Source: Hemicordylus capensis
Taxonomy: Eukaryota; Chordata; Lepidosauria; Squamata; Cordylidae
Length of the DNA: 64,000 nucleotides
Direction: 5' to 3'
NCBI RefSeq assembly: GCF_027244095.1
Contig: NC_069657.1
Location: forward strand, 7,574,001-7,638,000
Under the pieces are notes generated by a model. It was not told where the DNA came from. It ran no database searches and saw only the letters and a program-made list of their open reading frames with translations. Made by a program: the position numbers and the translations under genes. Positions 32,165-43,022 of this stretch are shown in pieces. The first letter of the stretch is position 1. Each line of letters starts with the position of its first letter.

Positions 32165-32328
32165 CTATGGTTAGAGTGCTGGACTAGGACCGGGGAGACT
32201 CGAGTTCAAATCCTCGTTCAGCCATGATACTTCACAGGGTTGTTGTGAGGAGAAGCTTAACTATGTACAATGCTCTGGGCTCCTTGGAGGAAGAGTAGAA
32301 TATAAATGTAATAAAAATAAAATAAAAT
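32165..32328 (+). mobile_element. tRNA-derived SINE, shortened
   Basis: Starts in the A box (TATGGTTAGAGTGCTGGACT), then GAGTTCAAATCCTCGTTCAG, TTCACAGGGTTGTTGTGAGG and an A-rich tail. Confidence 0.78.
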
Positions 32329-32409
32329 ATTTATACACGGTTTCTCAACTAAAGTTTCCAAAGCTGTTTATGCAGAAAAATAAATAATAAAGTTGGCTTC
32401 CAGTCCAAA

Positions 32410-33075
32410 AGGGCTTACAATTGATAAAGAAACATAAGAAAGACACCAGCAGTAACCACTGTCAGGATGCTTGTTGGGGCTGGATAAGAACATCAGAAAA
32501 GCTCTGCTGGATCTGGCCAGAGGCCCATCTAGTCTAGCATCCTGCTGCACGTAGCGGCCATCCAGGAGTATCTGAGAAGTCTGCAAGTAGGGGAAAGAGG
32601 GCAACACCCTCCCTTGGGTGTTCCCTAGTACCTGGTGTTTAGGGGCATGTCTACTGATCCTGATGGAAATATAAAATATACAGCTATCCAGGCTAGTAGC
32701 CATTGATAGCCCTATCCGCCATGAATTGTCTAATTCCCTTTTAAAAAACTGTCTAGATTGGTGGTCATCGCCACATCTGGCAGCAGCAAAGACCACAGTT
32801 TAACAACTCACTGTAAAAAGAATAAGTTCCTTTTGTCTGTCCTGAGTCTCCCAACATTTAGCTTCAATGGATGACTCTGGGTTCTAGCAAGAGAGAAAAA
32901 CTTCTATCAACTTGATCCATCCCATGCATAATTGTATACATCTCTATCATGACCTGCCCCTGCTTACCCGCCTTCCAAAATAAAAAGGGCCAAATGCTGT
33001 CGTCTTCCTTCCCACCCTTATAGGGGAGTTGCTCCAGCTCCCTGATCATGTTGGTTGCCTTTCTCTGCACCTATA
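32410..33075 (-). mobile_element. CR1-type LINE 3' part, minus strand
   Basis: On the plus strand CTCTGCTGGATCTGGCCAGA and CCCATCTAGTCTAGCATCCT are the CR1 3' end; GGGAGTTGCTCCAGCTCCCT and CATGTTGGTTGCCTTTCTCT match the end of the RT frame (KATNMIRELEQLPY on the minus strand). A different, older CR1 subfamily than 46042. Confidence 0.82.
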
Positions 33076-33474
33076 GAGCCAGTTGCCCCCCCCCCCCCCT
33101 TAACTATAAGAGAATCCCCACTTTAAACACCACTTTTGCTCAGTTCTTGAGACACGCATCCCAAGATTTAGTGGGCTAGGTCAAGGAGTGCCATTCTTCA
33201 TCTCTTTACTTGGCTGAACCTAGAATTCCCATCCTCTGAAGCTCCCTTGCCTGTTCCAAGATTTCATGTTAAATCCACCATCAGCAATTTGCACCCACGG
33301 GGGTGCAAGGCGGGCCAAAATGCTAGTGTTGCAGTAGTAATTGGGCACACCTCCTGTGCCATCACAATCACCATCACAGTCTCTAAAAGCACAGAAGAGG
33401 ACATTCAAGTGGTGGGACAGGCGGGAAAATGTAGCTTCCCCTTCCACAGAACAAACTTGACTTGTGGCAGCAAT

Positions 33475-34310
33475 ACCTGACCAGTGCCAGAATGGCATCT
33501 TAGCCAATGTTTCTGGAATGCACAGACAATTGCCAATAGGTTTCTGGGCAAAATACAAAGTGCTAGTTATAACTTATAAAGCCCTAAACGGCTTAGGCCC
33601 TGGGTATCTAAGAGAGTGTCTTCTTCATTACAAGCCCCACCGCCCATTGAGGTCATCTGAGGAGGTCCGTCTCCAGTTACTGCCAACTCGTTTGGTGGCT
33701 ACACAGAGACGAGCCTTCTCGGTCACTGCCCCAAGATTACGGAATGCACTCCCTGCTGAGATATGATCCTCCCCATCTCTGGAAATTTTTAAAAAACACC
33801 TGAAAAGCCATCTTTTTGCCCAAGAGTTCTCAGCTTCCTAAAATTTTTTAGGTTTTAATCTCTGGAACATAGGAAACTGCCATATACTGAGTCAGACCCT
33901 TGGTCTATCTAGCTCAGTATTGTCTTCACAGACTGGCAGCGGCTTCTCCAAGGTTGCAGGCAGGACTCTCTCTCAGCCCTATCTTGGAGATGCTGCCAGG
34001 GAGGGAACTTGGAACCTTCTGCTCTTCCCAGAGCGGCTTCATCCCCTGAGGGGAATATCTTGCAGTGCTCACACATCAAGTCTCCCTTTCATTTGCAACC
34101 AGGGCAGACCCTGCTTAGCTATGGGGACAAGTCATGCTTGCTACCACAAGACCAGCTCTCCTCTGGTTTATTTTTAAATTGTTAAATTGTTTTAAGTTTT
34201 TTGTATATGTTTTCAACTTTTTTTATGCTATTGTTAACCACCCAGAGACTAAAGTTTTGGGCGGTGTACAAATCTGATAAACATAATTAATTAATTAATT
34301 AATTAAAATT
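33475..34310 (+). mobile_element. L2/CR1-group LINE 3' end, split by a SINE
   Basis: WAKYKVLVITYKALNGLGPG and YLRECLLHYKPHRPLRSSEE lead to the 3' tail TTAACCACCCAGAGACTAAA after the SINE, ending in (ATTA)n. The LINE sequence resumes exactly after the inserted SINE. Confidence 0.88.
33866..34160 (-). mobile_element. Composite 5S/tRNA SINE nested in an L2-group LINE
   Basis: AACATAGGAAACTGCC at the plus-strand left, GCAGACCCTGCTTAGCTATG and ACAAGACCAGCTCTC at the right. Flanked by CTCTGG (33860-33865 and 34161-34166). Confidence 0.88.
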
Positions 34311-34844
34311 GCCTCCCCTCTCGAGTTGATCAATCTATGGACTTCATGATGTGCTATGCAGTTTTGTCCTGGGGTTCTGATTATCGCCCACTAGGTGGCA
34401 TTTCTCTCTCACTTTACCTACATGAAGTCCCACAGTTCTCAGAGCACCTTTTCAAAAGTCTATTATTGCCCCATTCACACAACATATACCTGGGTAGGAG
34501 GCTGTACCCTGTGTGTACAAAGTTATGCAAATGGAGTCTGTATCTGTGTTGATTTCTGCACAGAAGGGATACTATCCTGTACAACTCTCTCTGCCACTTC
34601 AGAGTGAGGATTAAACTATGGCTGTTTCTCTTGGGCTCTCATTAACGCGGGGGAGAGAGGCGCAAACGAAGCTATGGGAAGCAAAGGCAGCAGTACCTCC
34701 TTTGGTGCACACACACACACACCCACTCAAGGGACCAACCGCTCCTGCCAGATATTAATAGTAATTATTTATCACTATTTATAATATTTACATATCACTT
34801 TTCAATAATCTTCTCAGAACACTTTGTCTTTTGCCCAGAAACAC

Positions 34845-35030
34845 ACCGGCCGCCAGTGCAACTATTTTAAAACAGGCATGATATGGTCACTCTGAGAAAC
34901 CCCGGTGACCAATCTGACCGTTGCATTCTGACCTAACTGAAGTTTCCGAACGACATACAAAGGTAGCCCCACGCACAGCACATTGCAGTAGTCAAGCTGA
35001 GAAGTTACTAGTGAGCGCACCACAGTGGCT
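34845..35030 (-). repeat. L2/CR1-group LINE fragment
   Basis: ACTATTTTAAAACAGGCATG, CTGAAGTTTCCGAACGACAT and CATTGCAGTAGTCAAGCTGA parallel the minus-strand copy at 23900-24060. Confidence 0.75.
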
Positions 35031-35129
35031 CTCCCCCTGCTAAATACATGAAAGCTGCTGCTTTAAAAGGTGCCTCTTGGCCCACCGGTCAGCAAAGGAT
35101 AACATTGCTCATAAACAATGTACGGCCAT

Positions 35130-35607
35130 TAGGGATGTGCACGGAACTGGCCCAGGGAAGTTTGAAGGCGGCGGGGGTGACTTTGAGGGTGGGGGAGGGT
35201 GCACTTACCCCTCCCGCCACTTTCCCCCCACTGGCGCTCCATTGTAAACCAGTCCAGCGGGGTGGCAGTGTACCTCCCAGCCACCCTGTCCATTCATCGG
35301 ACCGGAAGTAAGCGGAAGCAGAAGTACCCAGCGCCTGTGTGCACGTTGGCTGCCTGTGCAACATGCACATGCATGTGCCCGGTGCACGCTGGGTCTGCTT
35401 ACTTCTGGTTTGCCAAGGGGATGGGGTGGTAGGGAGGAATGCTGCCGCCTCACTGTACCGGTTCATGATGGAGCACCGGCAGGGGGGAAGCAGCGGGAGG
35501 GGTCAGTGCAGCCTTCCCCGCCCTTAAAGTCATCTCCTTTGAACCGACGGAACTGCCGGTCATTCGAACCTTTATGGGCCTCCGAACTGGTCCTGTGCAC
35601 ATCCCTA
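35130..35607. mobile_element. hAT element (TAGGGATGTGCAC family)
   Basis: TAGGGATGTGCACGGAACTG at left, CTGTGCACATCCCTA at right. Flanking 8-mers ACGGCCAT and ACAGGCAT match at 6 of 8. GC-rich, no transposase. Confidence 0.85.
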
Positions 35608-35608
35608 A

Positions 35609-36037
35609 CAGGCATACCTCGTTATCTGCAGATCTTCACATATCTGCTGCCAGGGAACTGACATCCAACCTCGGCATACATGGGGGAAAGGCGGTGGAAT
35701 GGTTTAAATTTGTGTATTTGCAGGTCAGGGTGGCTGGAAATGACCTCAGAGGTTTTGGCCATTTTCAGCATGGGAGCCATTAAAAAAAACCCACCTATTC
35801 CCCCACGGAAAATCATGGAATAATGGCAAAATGTGGTCTTCTGGAGGGCATTGCTGGACTGCTGGAAACCTGCAGAGCACAGCAGGGCACTTTGCTTTGA
35901 GTTTTTTGTCCGTTTTGGGGAAGATTTGCAGGCCTCCAGGAACCTAACCCCGCGACCCCATAGACCTTAATGCCTCAGTATCCGTTGTTTCAGGATTATC
36001 GCTGACTGGAACTCCCGCGGATACCAAGGTCCCCCTG
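35609..36037. mobile_element. Tigger/pogo-like non-autonomous DNA transposon
   Basis: Left end CAGGCATACCTCGTTATCTG, right end CCAAGGTCCCCCTG, whose complement CAGGGGGACCTTGGTATCCG is the mirrored terminus. CAGGCATACCTCGTT is the start remembered for Tigger1. Right side is followed by TA. Adjacent to the hAT before it. Confidence 0.72.
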
Positions 36038-36179
36038 TACCACATTTCAGTGCCAGCTTGTGCAGCTGCATCAAACACTCAATTCACAGCAACAAAGTGA
36101 CATCCAGAAGATAGTCTTTGCCCATGGCACGACTCACACCCAGATTCACCCACCTGTCCATAGTGGTGGTTAAAAAACA

Positions 36180-36350
36180 AGCTCTTATAATGTTTGGTAT
36201 TGTATCTTAGATTTAGTAGATTTGTTGTTTGCCTGTCTTGTTTTATGTGTTTTTATTGGGTGTTTTTTATTTGTGTGGTTGTAACCCGCCCAGAGGACAA
36301 TTTGTGATGAGGCAGCTAACAAATAATTATCTTTAATTAATTAATTAATT
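36180..36350 (+). repeat. L2-group LINE 3' end fragment
   Basis: Ends GTAACCCGCCCAGAGGACAA and an (ATTA)n tail. Confidence 0.6.
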
Positions 36351-37182
36351 AATCATGTATTTGCTTGCCTGGGCTAATAGGTTAGCAGCCAGACAAGGCA
36401 GCTGTTGTGGCGAAGCGTCTCTTTGCCACATGACATTCTCCTCCACGGAGAGAACTTGTACAAGGAGGGAACTGAGGGGTGCAGAATAACAGCTTACGGT
36501 TTAGCCCATTAAGGTTCGCCCTGAACTTCCCTCAAAATGATGGGCCTTATTACAGGCATTGCTGCCCAGGAAGGTGGGAGTTGTGTTCAATTCCTAAAAC
36601 GTGAGGAGCCAGGACTTGGGCCTCTATGGGCGCTCTGCCCTCTTCTCTAGGAGGCATCCTTAATTCGAAATGTTTAGGGACAGGCTGCAGTAGGTTGGGA
36701 TGAGGGACGGATCTCTGCACATGTTTACAAATATTTTTCTGTTATTTGTATTTGTTCCTGTAAAGAAAAGAAAAGAAAAGAAAGAAAGATCTAGGGATCA
36801 TGGTCACAAACAGAAGTGGATGGTGCTAAATCAATGCAGCTAAGAGGGCTGGAGCGGTTTTAGAATGCAAGCTCCTTGGGGCGAGGACTTTCTCCTCATA
36901 CTCTCTAACGCCTTGTGCACTTTGAGAGTGCTAGATAAACAAGGAAGCAAGCTACAAGCCCAACAGTAAAAGCAAGGGACTTTTCCCGTTATATCACTTG
37001 TGCAAACACAACTTTGCAGCCATGTGATGGGTTTGCTGTCTAGATTAGCATGAACGGGCCTCTCATGACGACTGACTGACTCTAACGGGCAGTCTAATGG
37101 GGGAGCCGACTCAAGAACATTAATCCTCCCTTACTGGGGACTTTGGGGACATTTGTCTCCTTGTATTTGCAAAGCTAGTGGG
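36351..37182. other. Intergenic, unassigned
   Basis: Nothing recognised except an (AAAAG)n run at 36763-36787. Confidence 0.4.
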
Positions 37183-37395
37183 AACATAAGAAAAGAACAG
37201 CCCTGCTGGATCAGCCCCAAGGCCCATCTGGTGCAGCACCCTGCTTCCCACAGTGGCCCACCAGATGCCTCTGGGAAGCCCACAGGCAAGAGGGGAGGGC
37301 AGGCCCTCTCTCCTGCTGCTGCTGCTCCCTTGCAACTGGTACTGAGAGGCAGCCTGCCTCTGAGGCTGGAGGTGGCCCAGGGGAAGAGGAGAAAG
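37183..37395 (-). mobile_element. CR1-type LINE 3' tail
   Basis: ACATAAGAAAAGAACAGCCC then TGCTGGATCAGCCCCAAGGC and CCACCAGATGCCTCTGGGAA, the reverse complement of the 3' end seen at 8160-8345. Confidence 0.85.
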
Positions 37396-37784
37396 AGTCT
37401 GCAGCCTGCGGGCTGAAGGTAAAACTCCTGGGGTGTTCGAGGTCTCCCTGGAAACCTGGGGCCGGATGTCCCTTGGGCCCCCCCTCTGCCCTCTCCTGCT
37501 TTCTCTCATCCCAGCAGAGAAAGGAAAGGCAGCAGCATTGCCTGCCCCACTGCTGGGGGGCCTGGGGAACACCCGCGAGAGCAGCTTTCCAGAAGGTGCC
37601 TTGGCACTGTCCCCTCACCTGCCGCAGGTGTGCCTGGTGCTGCCAGGTGCTGGTTAGGAGCGCGTGAACAGGGGGGTTCCCTGCTTTGGGCCAGGCAACC
37701 TGGGTCTGCAATGCAGCAGTGTGTGTGCGTGTGTGGGGGAGTCCACCCCAGGGTCCCATCCTGTGGGGCAGGAGGGATTCTCAA

Positions 37785-37880
37785 AGGTGGGTCCCCAGTT
37801 GTGCCTGGGCTAATCCTCCCGCAGGCCGTGGCGGCTGGGGAAGATGGGAGTTGTAGTCTGGGGACCCAAGCCAGAGAGCC
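37785..37880. repeat. Diverged foldback hAT MITE
   Basis: ATTCTCAAAGGTGGGTCCCC at left and TGGGAGTTGTAGTCTGGGGA at right, worn inside. Confidence 0.5.
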
Positions 37881-40300
37881 CTTGCTGGAGAAGGGGGAGT
37901 CTGTCTCCCCCCTCGCGCTTCCCGGCTCCTCCGAGGCCGGCTCTGTTGCAGGCAAGGGCAGCTCTGGGGTCGCAACTTTCTTTTGCCCCCGGCTGGGCGG
38001 CGAGGGAGCTGGGGGCCCGGCGCCCTCCGTCCGAAAGCGCCTTGGCGCAGCAGCGCGTCCGACTCGCCCCCGAGATCCGCGCAGAGAGAAGCAACCCGGA
38101 GGTGGGCGGCTGGCTGCTGTCAGTGCACGGGCAAGGCGGGGGGCGCCGGGGGCTCTAGCCCGGGCACTAGCGCGCAACAAGCCGCCGGGCGGACGAAGCA
38201 GAGTCGCGCGAGCGAGGACGCGCGGCCGCCTTGCCCGCTGCCTCCCGCTTGCCCCCCCCTTCCCTTCGGCCCCCTCCCTGTCCAGCGGAGCAGCGGGGGG
38301 GGCTCCAAAGGCGGGACGCCGAGTGCCTTGCCCTCCCCCCTCCCTTCCGTCTAGCGTGTGGGACGCAGCTGGGCGCCCAGTGCCCATCGAGGGACGTTGC
38401 CCTGCTGTGCCGTGCCGACGCCCCCCCCCCCCGCGCCGCCCCTGCACCGCAGCCAGGCGCGCCCCGCCGGCCAGGGCTGAGTCAGCGGCGGAGGAGCGCG
38501 GGGAGGGGGAGGAGGCGGCTCCGCAGGCACCCCCTCCCCAGCTCCCTTCCCTCCCCCCTCCCTCCCGCTCGGGGGAGGGGGCGTTGCACCTCCCGGCCAT
38601 GACGTCATGGCTGCCGGCGGGGCGGGGGAGCGGGGGCTCTGCCGGGCGCGCGGCTGCTGCTCACTCGCGCCTGAGCGCCGGAGAGGAGAGAGCGGCCGGC
38701 CGGCCGGCGGGTGCACAGACGGCGCGCACGGGGCTGCCGCCGCCGCCTCCGCTGCTGCACACACGCTCGTCGCCATGGCCCAGCCCGGGCCCCGCCGGGC
38801 GCTGCTGCAGCCGCCCCCTCGCCCCACTCCTCCTCGCCGCCGGTCCCCTCTGCCTCCTCCTCCGCTCCCGCCGCCGCCTCGTCAGTGAAGGGGCAGCCGA
38901 CGAGCGACGGGGCGGCACGCAAAGCGACCCAGGTGGGCACTCGCGGCGGGGGGGGGGCAAGCAAGCAAGCGAGCGAAGAAGCTCCCGAAGGGCCGCGCGT
39001 GTGTGTGTGGGGGGGGGCACGAGGCAGCAGCGGCGAATGCGGGGTAGAGAGAGTGGGGCGCGCGGGTGGGGGGCAGCTAACCCTCTCGCTCGCCGACTCG
39101 GTCCGCTCCCTGGATGGCAGCCCGGAGGGGAGTCCCGCCGCTCTTAACTTTCCTGGGCGCCCGCTCGGCCTCCCCCCACGGCCAGCCCCATTCGCCACCC
39201 CGCGGAGGCGGGGAGGGAGGGTCCTCTCGGGGCATGGCTGGGCTGCGCCCCCAGGAGGGACCGAGCACAGCAGCCCCCCCCGGAAGGAAGCCGGCTCGCC
39301 GCCCTCCCCACTTTCTGCGCTGGTCCCGCCGTCGCTTCGCTCCGCACAGCCCACCTGCCCCTCGACGGCGCCCTTCCCCGAGCCCGGGCTGCCCGCCGAG
39401 CCGGGATTCGGGGACGGCCAGCTGTTGCCCAGCGGAGCTGCGTCTCCGGGAAGCTCCCGCAGGAGAGGGACCCGGAGCGGGGGGGGGGGGGGAGAGGAGC
39501 ATCCCCCGCTCCGCGTGTGCGGATGTCGGCTGCGATGTCCTCGCTCAAATCGGCCTGGCTGCCGCCGCCGCCCCCCCCCGCCCCCCTGGCTCGAGCAGCT
39601 GATTGTGGGGTGGGGGCGGGGGCCTGATTCCTTTTTAGCAGCTTGAAAGGGGAGCTGGAAGAAGCCTCTCCCCCACTCGCCCCCCCCCCCCGCTCTGCTG
39701 TGCTCTTGAGCCGGCCGGAGTTTATTTTGGTCTCGCGCTGGTGCTGCCAGGGCTTGCTCGGGGCCTCCATCCGGGGGGCGGGCGGATGCTTTCAGGTCTG
39801 CCGAGGGAGCTGCGGCGCTTCTGGCTTGCAGGAGAGCCGAGCAGCCGCCGCCGCCTTGGGGCTGGCTGCAACATTCGCTTTCTGCCGCCGCCGCCGCAGT
39901 GTGGGGCTTCCCCCCGTCTCCCCCGCTCCCTTGTGCCTGAGTGATCGGCTGCAGTCCTGTCTCCCTCCCCACCTCGCCCAGCCAGGTACATGCCTCTCCG
40001 GGAAGAAGCATCTGCCCAGAATGTGCAATCAGCAACAGGGAGCTCCGTCCGCCGCTGCCGCCGCCTCCGCACTGGGGAGGGAGGCGGGAGGTTTCTTGCA
40101 AGCCAGCACCTCTCAATCACTCCCTGGCTTGCCTGCGTGTGGGCTGCATTGGGAGAGTCTCAGCGGCTCTCCCCCCCCCGCTCCTCCTCCGGCTTACCCG
40201 AGATTTTGGGGAGGGGCTTTGAAAGCCTCCCCCGCTCCGCCCGCCCGCCCGCAGTTATCCCTGATTCCAAATTTCCCTCTGTCATATTAGGAAGTGAGCT
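37850..40300 (+). promoter_or_regulatory. SAMD4A: SAMD4A CpG island promoter
   Basis: About 2.4 kb of very high G+C with dense CpG. An AP-1 site TGAGTCA at 38478-38484 and a perfect CRE TGACGTCA at 38600-38607 sit in the densest part. GCGACCCAG then GTGGGC at 38932/38933 could be the donor of a non-coding first exon, to be joined to an acceptor at 40910. Polymorphic-looking homopolymers (C11 at 38421, G13 at 39479) are present. Frames of 300-500 codons on both strands are products of composition. Confidence 0.8.
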
Positions 40301-40910
40301 GTGATTTCGGCCCTGCTGAATCATAGCTTGGCTTTGCAAAGTGTGTCATCCTTACCATCAGGCAAAATTCTTTTCTCTCTCTCTCCCCCTTCCTCTGTTC
40401 CTCCCCCCCAACAGTTGTGGATGCTTCTTTTTTTCTTTTCTCCACTGGGCGAGGAATGTTTGCGGCTGTGGATAGTCCAGATCACTGCCCGAGGCAGGAG
40501 AGCTCCGGAGAGACGAGGCTTGGCTGAAATACCCAGACTGGGGAAAGAGCAAGGGGAGAAGGGAACTGAGGAGAAGCAGCAGCTACGCACTGACATACTC
40601 TTCACACATTGCTGTGCCTTGTTGAAAAATAGAGCTGCATAAGTACACACACAACCACGCATCGTGTCTGTTTTTCTTTGCTGTTGTCATCGTCTTGGAA
40701 GGAATTAAGAGACAGCCCCTGACATTTTGCCCGGAAGAAGGAGAATACGAAAGAAGAGAAAGCAAACCTCAAGACTGGTGGCCGGGATCTCATTTCTGCA
40801 ATAGTCACACAATTGTAAACTAAACCTGAGGGGTAAAAAGGGAAGGAGGGAAATAAGACAACTTTGGAAGGATCTTTTTTTTAAAAAAAAACACCTTTCC
40901 CCCCTTGCAG

Positions 40911-40980
40911 AAATCTCTATATTTTTCGCCTCTTCCCAATATTCCACTTGCACGCACATTCACACACACAACTGCCAACC
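40911..40980 (+). other. SAMD4A: SAMD4A 5'UTR next to the start codon
   Basis: A pyrimidine tract ending CCCCCCTTGCAG at 40899-40910 is a good splice acceptor 70 bases before the ATG. It suggests a 5'UTR intron between the CpG island and this exon. An unspliced, long 5'UTR is the alternative. Confidence 0.45.
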
Positions 40981-41176
40981 ATGATGTTTCGAGATCAGGT
41001 CGGAGTGCTGGCAGGGTGGTTCAAAGGCTGGAACGAGTGTGAACAGACTGTTGCTCTGCTCTCCTTGTTGAAGAGGGTGAGTCGGAGCCAGGCTCGCTTC
41101 CTGCAGATCTGCCTGGAGCATTCCCTGGCTGACTGCACCGAACTGCACATTCTGGAAAATGAAGCCAACAACCCTG
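40981..41176 (+). CDS. SAMD4A: SAMD4A (Smaug1) first coding exon
   Basis: Reads [66 protein letters not shown], 65 codons plus one base before the strong donor GTAAGT. Human SAMD4A as I remember it differs at only a few places (SQTQ for SRSQ, LCLEHS, LEREANSPG). The protein is the vertebrate Smaug, a cytoplasmic RNA-binding repressor that recognises stem-loops through its SAM domain and recruits deadenylases. This exon covers the N-terminal Smaug similarity region 1; the SAM domain is downstream, outside the window. The double Met is conserved, so the first is used. Confidence 0.96.
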
Positions 41177-42068
41177 GTAAGTTTCTCCCCCCCCTCCTCC
41201 CCACCTCTTTTGGTGCAGACAATCAATTCTGAACTCTGCACTGTTCCCTGATTGATGAGGGCTATAAAGGATGGTGTGCACCACTCCGGGAGGAGGGGAG
41301 TTTAGGCGCCATACAGAAACAAAAATACAGAAATCATGCCCAAGTGTCCTGCTTAGTTTCCTTTAAAACCAACCAACCAACCAAAGGTGGGGGGGGGGGA
41401 ACACTGGAAGCAACTTGTTGGATTCTTTTTTTCGATGCAGACTTCTTTAGCGTAAGCTTTGCTGAAACCACGGCAGCATGAATGATTAATATTTTTTCCC
41501 TTCCATGCAACTTCCTGTCAAATAAGAAAGTCAGGTCACGTAGAGTCTGGATTTCCTCTGCTTCTTTTGGACAGTGTGGTTCACTGAAGCTTTCAGCAGC
41601 ACATGGAAGACCCAAGTGCTGCCTTGTGTGGGTTGTTGGGGGACTGCCCCCTTGGGGATGGGAGAAACTGAATGTCGTTTAATTTTCGTGCATGTGGGAA
41701 TGCCTAATACATGCTTCTTCTCTTTGGAAAAACCCTGTATGTGTGTCAATCCTAGCCGCTCTGGGAATAGCATCATATCTTACAAGCACTCTTGCGGAAT
41801 ACTGCGGCAAAAAGGTTAAGTTGTGCATAGTAATACATCAAAAGGGCATATAGTTATGCAGTATATGCATTAGGGCAGTTTGATGTGATTTTTTTAATTA
41901 TTTAAGTTGGTCTTCTTTCTTTTCTGTTAGGAGTAACTTCCTAGGTGGAGTTGTCAGGGGGGGAAACAAGCAGTGTGGAGGAAATGATAAGACTTGTGTT
42001 ACAGAGCAGAAAAATCCCAGCTGCCTGGTCTCCCGCGTGCAAAAGAAATTAGGGCCGGTGCCACTGGG
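41177..42068 (+). other. SAMD4A: SAMD4A intron, first part
   Basis: The intron runs to the end of the window, over 22.8 kb; no second coding exon (text beginning IINQWQQES in human) is present. This part looks unique, with a G9 run near 41390. Confidence 0.6.
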
Positions 42069-42196
42069 CAGAGGCTCCCAATCTTAGGTCCCCAGATAAT
42101 GTTGAACTACAACTGCCATTGCCCCAGCCACAGCAGCAAGGGATGATGGGCGTTGTAGTTCAACAACATCTGGAGATTCAGGGTTAGAGATTCCTG
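42069..42196. mobile_element. Diverged foldback hAT MITE
   Basis: CAGAGGCTCCCAATCTTAGG left, GGTTAGAGATTCCTG right, GTTGTAGTTCAACAACATCT mirrored inside. Flanks do not match. Confidence 0.68.
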
Positions 42197-42729
42197 ATCT
42201 AGGGACTTCTGTGGGTTTTCCTTATCTCTGCATGGGACTGACGTTGAAAGATCAGAGGCTGACGAGTTTGTTTCTGCTGATAGAAAAACAGGCGGTGATG
42301 CTGCATCTGTGTAGCATGTCAATTACTCCTTTACATTAATTATGCCATCCGTCTTTGTTCCAGAGCCCTGCAAGGTAGATCAGTATTATTTCCCCCATAT
42401 ATTGCCCACCTGGAAGGTGGAGCCGGCTTCCCGAAAGACTTTTAAACGGGTCCCTGAAGTGAGACAAACTGGGGTCTTCCCAGTTCATGCACTTCACTTA
42501 CCATGCAAGTGTTTTGCAACAAAGCCAGGTGAGGGGCGAGGAGAAGTACAGCCAATATGGAGCTGTTCGGACTTGCAGATGGAGATCTGGTCCAGGGTAG
42601 GGGCTGGAAGGCTGCGAAATCCTGAGTTGAATTTTGCACTGCTGTGAACTCACAGGGCATCCTTAGACCTCAGCAATATGGATCTGCAATAGGGGCTTAA
42701 TAAGATCGATCCACCTTACAGGATTGTTG

Positions 42730-43022
42730 TAGGAGAGGAGAGCTGGTCTTGTGGTAGCCAGCAGGGCTTGTCTCCTTAGCTAAGGAGACTCCTTAGGGTC
42801 TGCCTGCTTGCATATAATTGGGAGACTGGATGTGTGAGCACTGTAAGGTATTCTGGGAAGAGCAGAAGGTTCCCAGTTCCCTCCCTGGCAGCATCTCCAA
42901 GACAGGGCTGAGAGAGACTCCTGCCTGCAACCTTGGAGAAGCCGCTGCCAGTCCGGGTAGACAATACTGAGCTAGATAGACCAATGGTCTGACTCAGCAG
43001 ATGGCAGCTTCCTATGTTCTTA
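42730..43022 (+). mobile_element. Composite 5S/tRNA SINE, plus strand
   Basis: GAGGAGAGCTGGTCTTGTGG head, GGTCTGCCTGCTTGC 5S-like part, CCTTGGAGAAGCCGCTGCCA and a GCTTCCTATGTTCTTAA end. Confidence 0.85.

Noticed and set aside
37630-40116. Open frames of 300-505 codons on both strands
   Set aside because: They lie in the CpG island, overlap each other on both strands, are made of Gly, Ala, Pro, Arg and Ser and match no family; long frames are expected in such composition.
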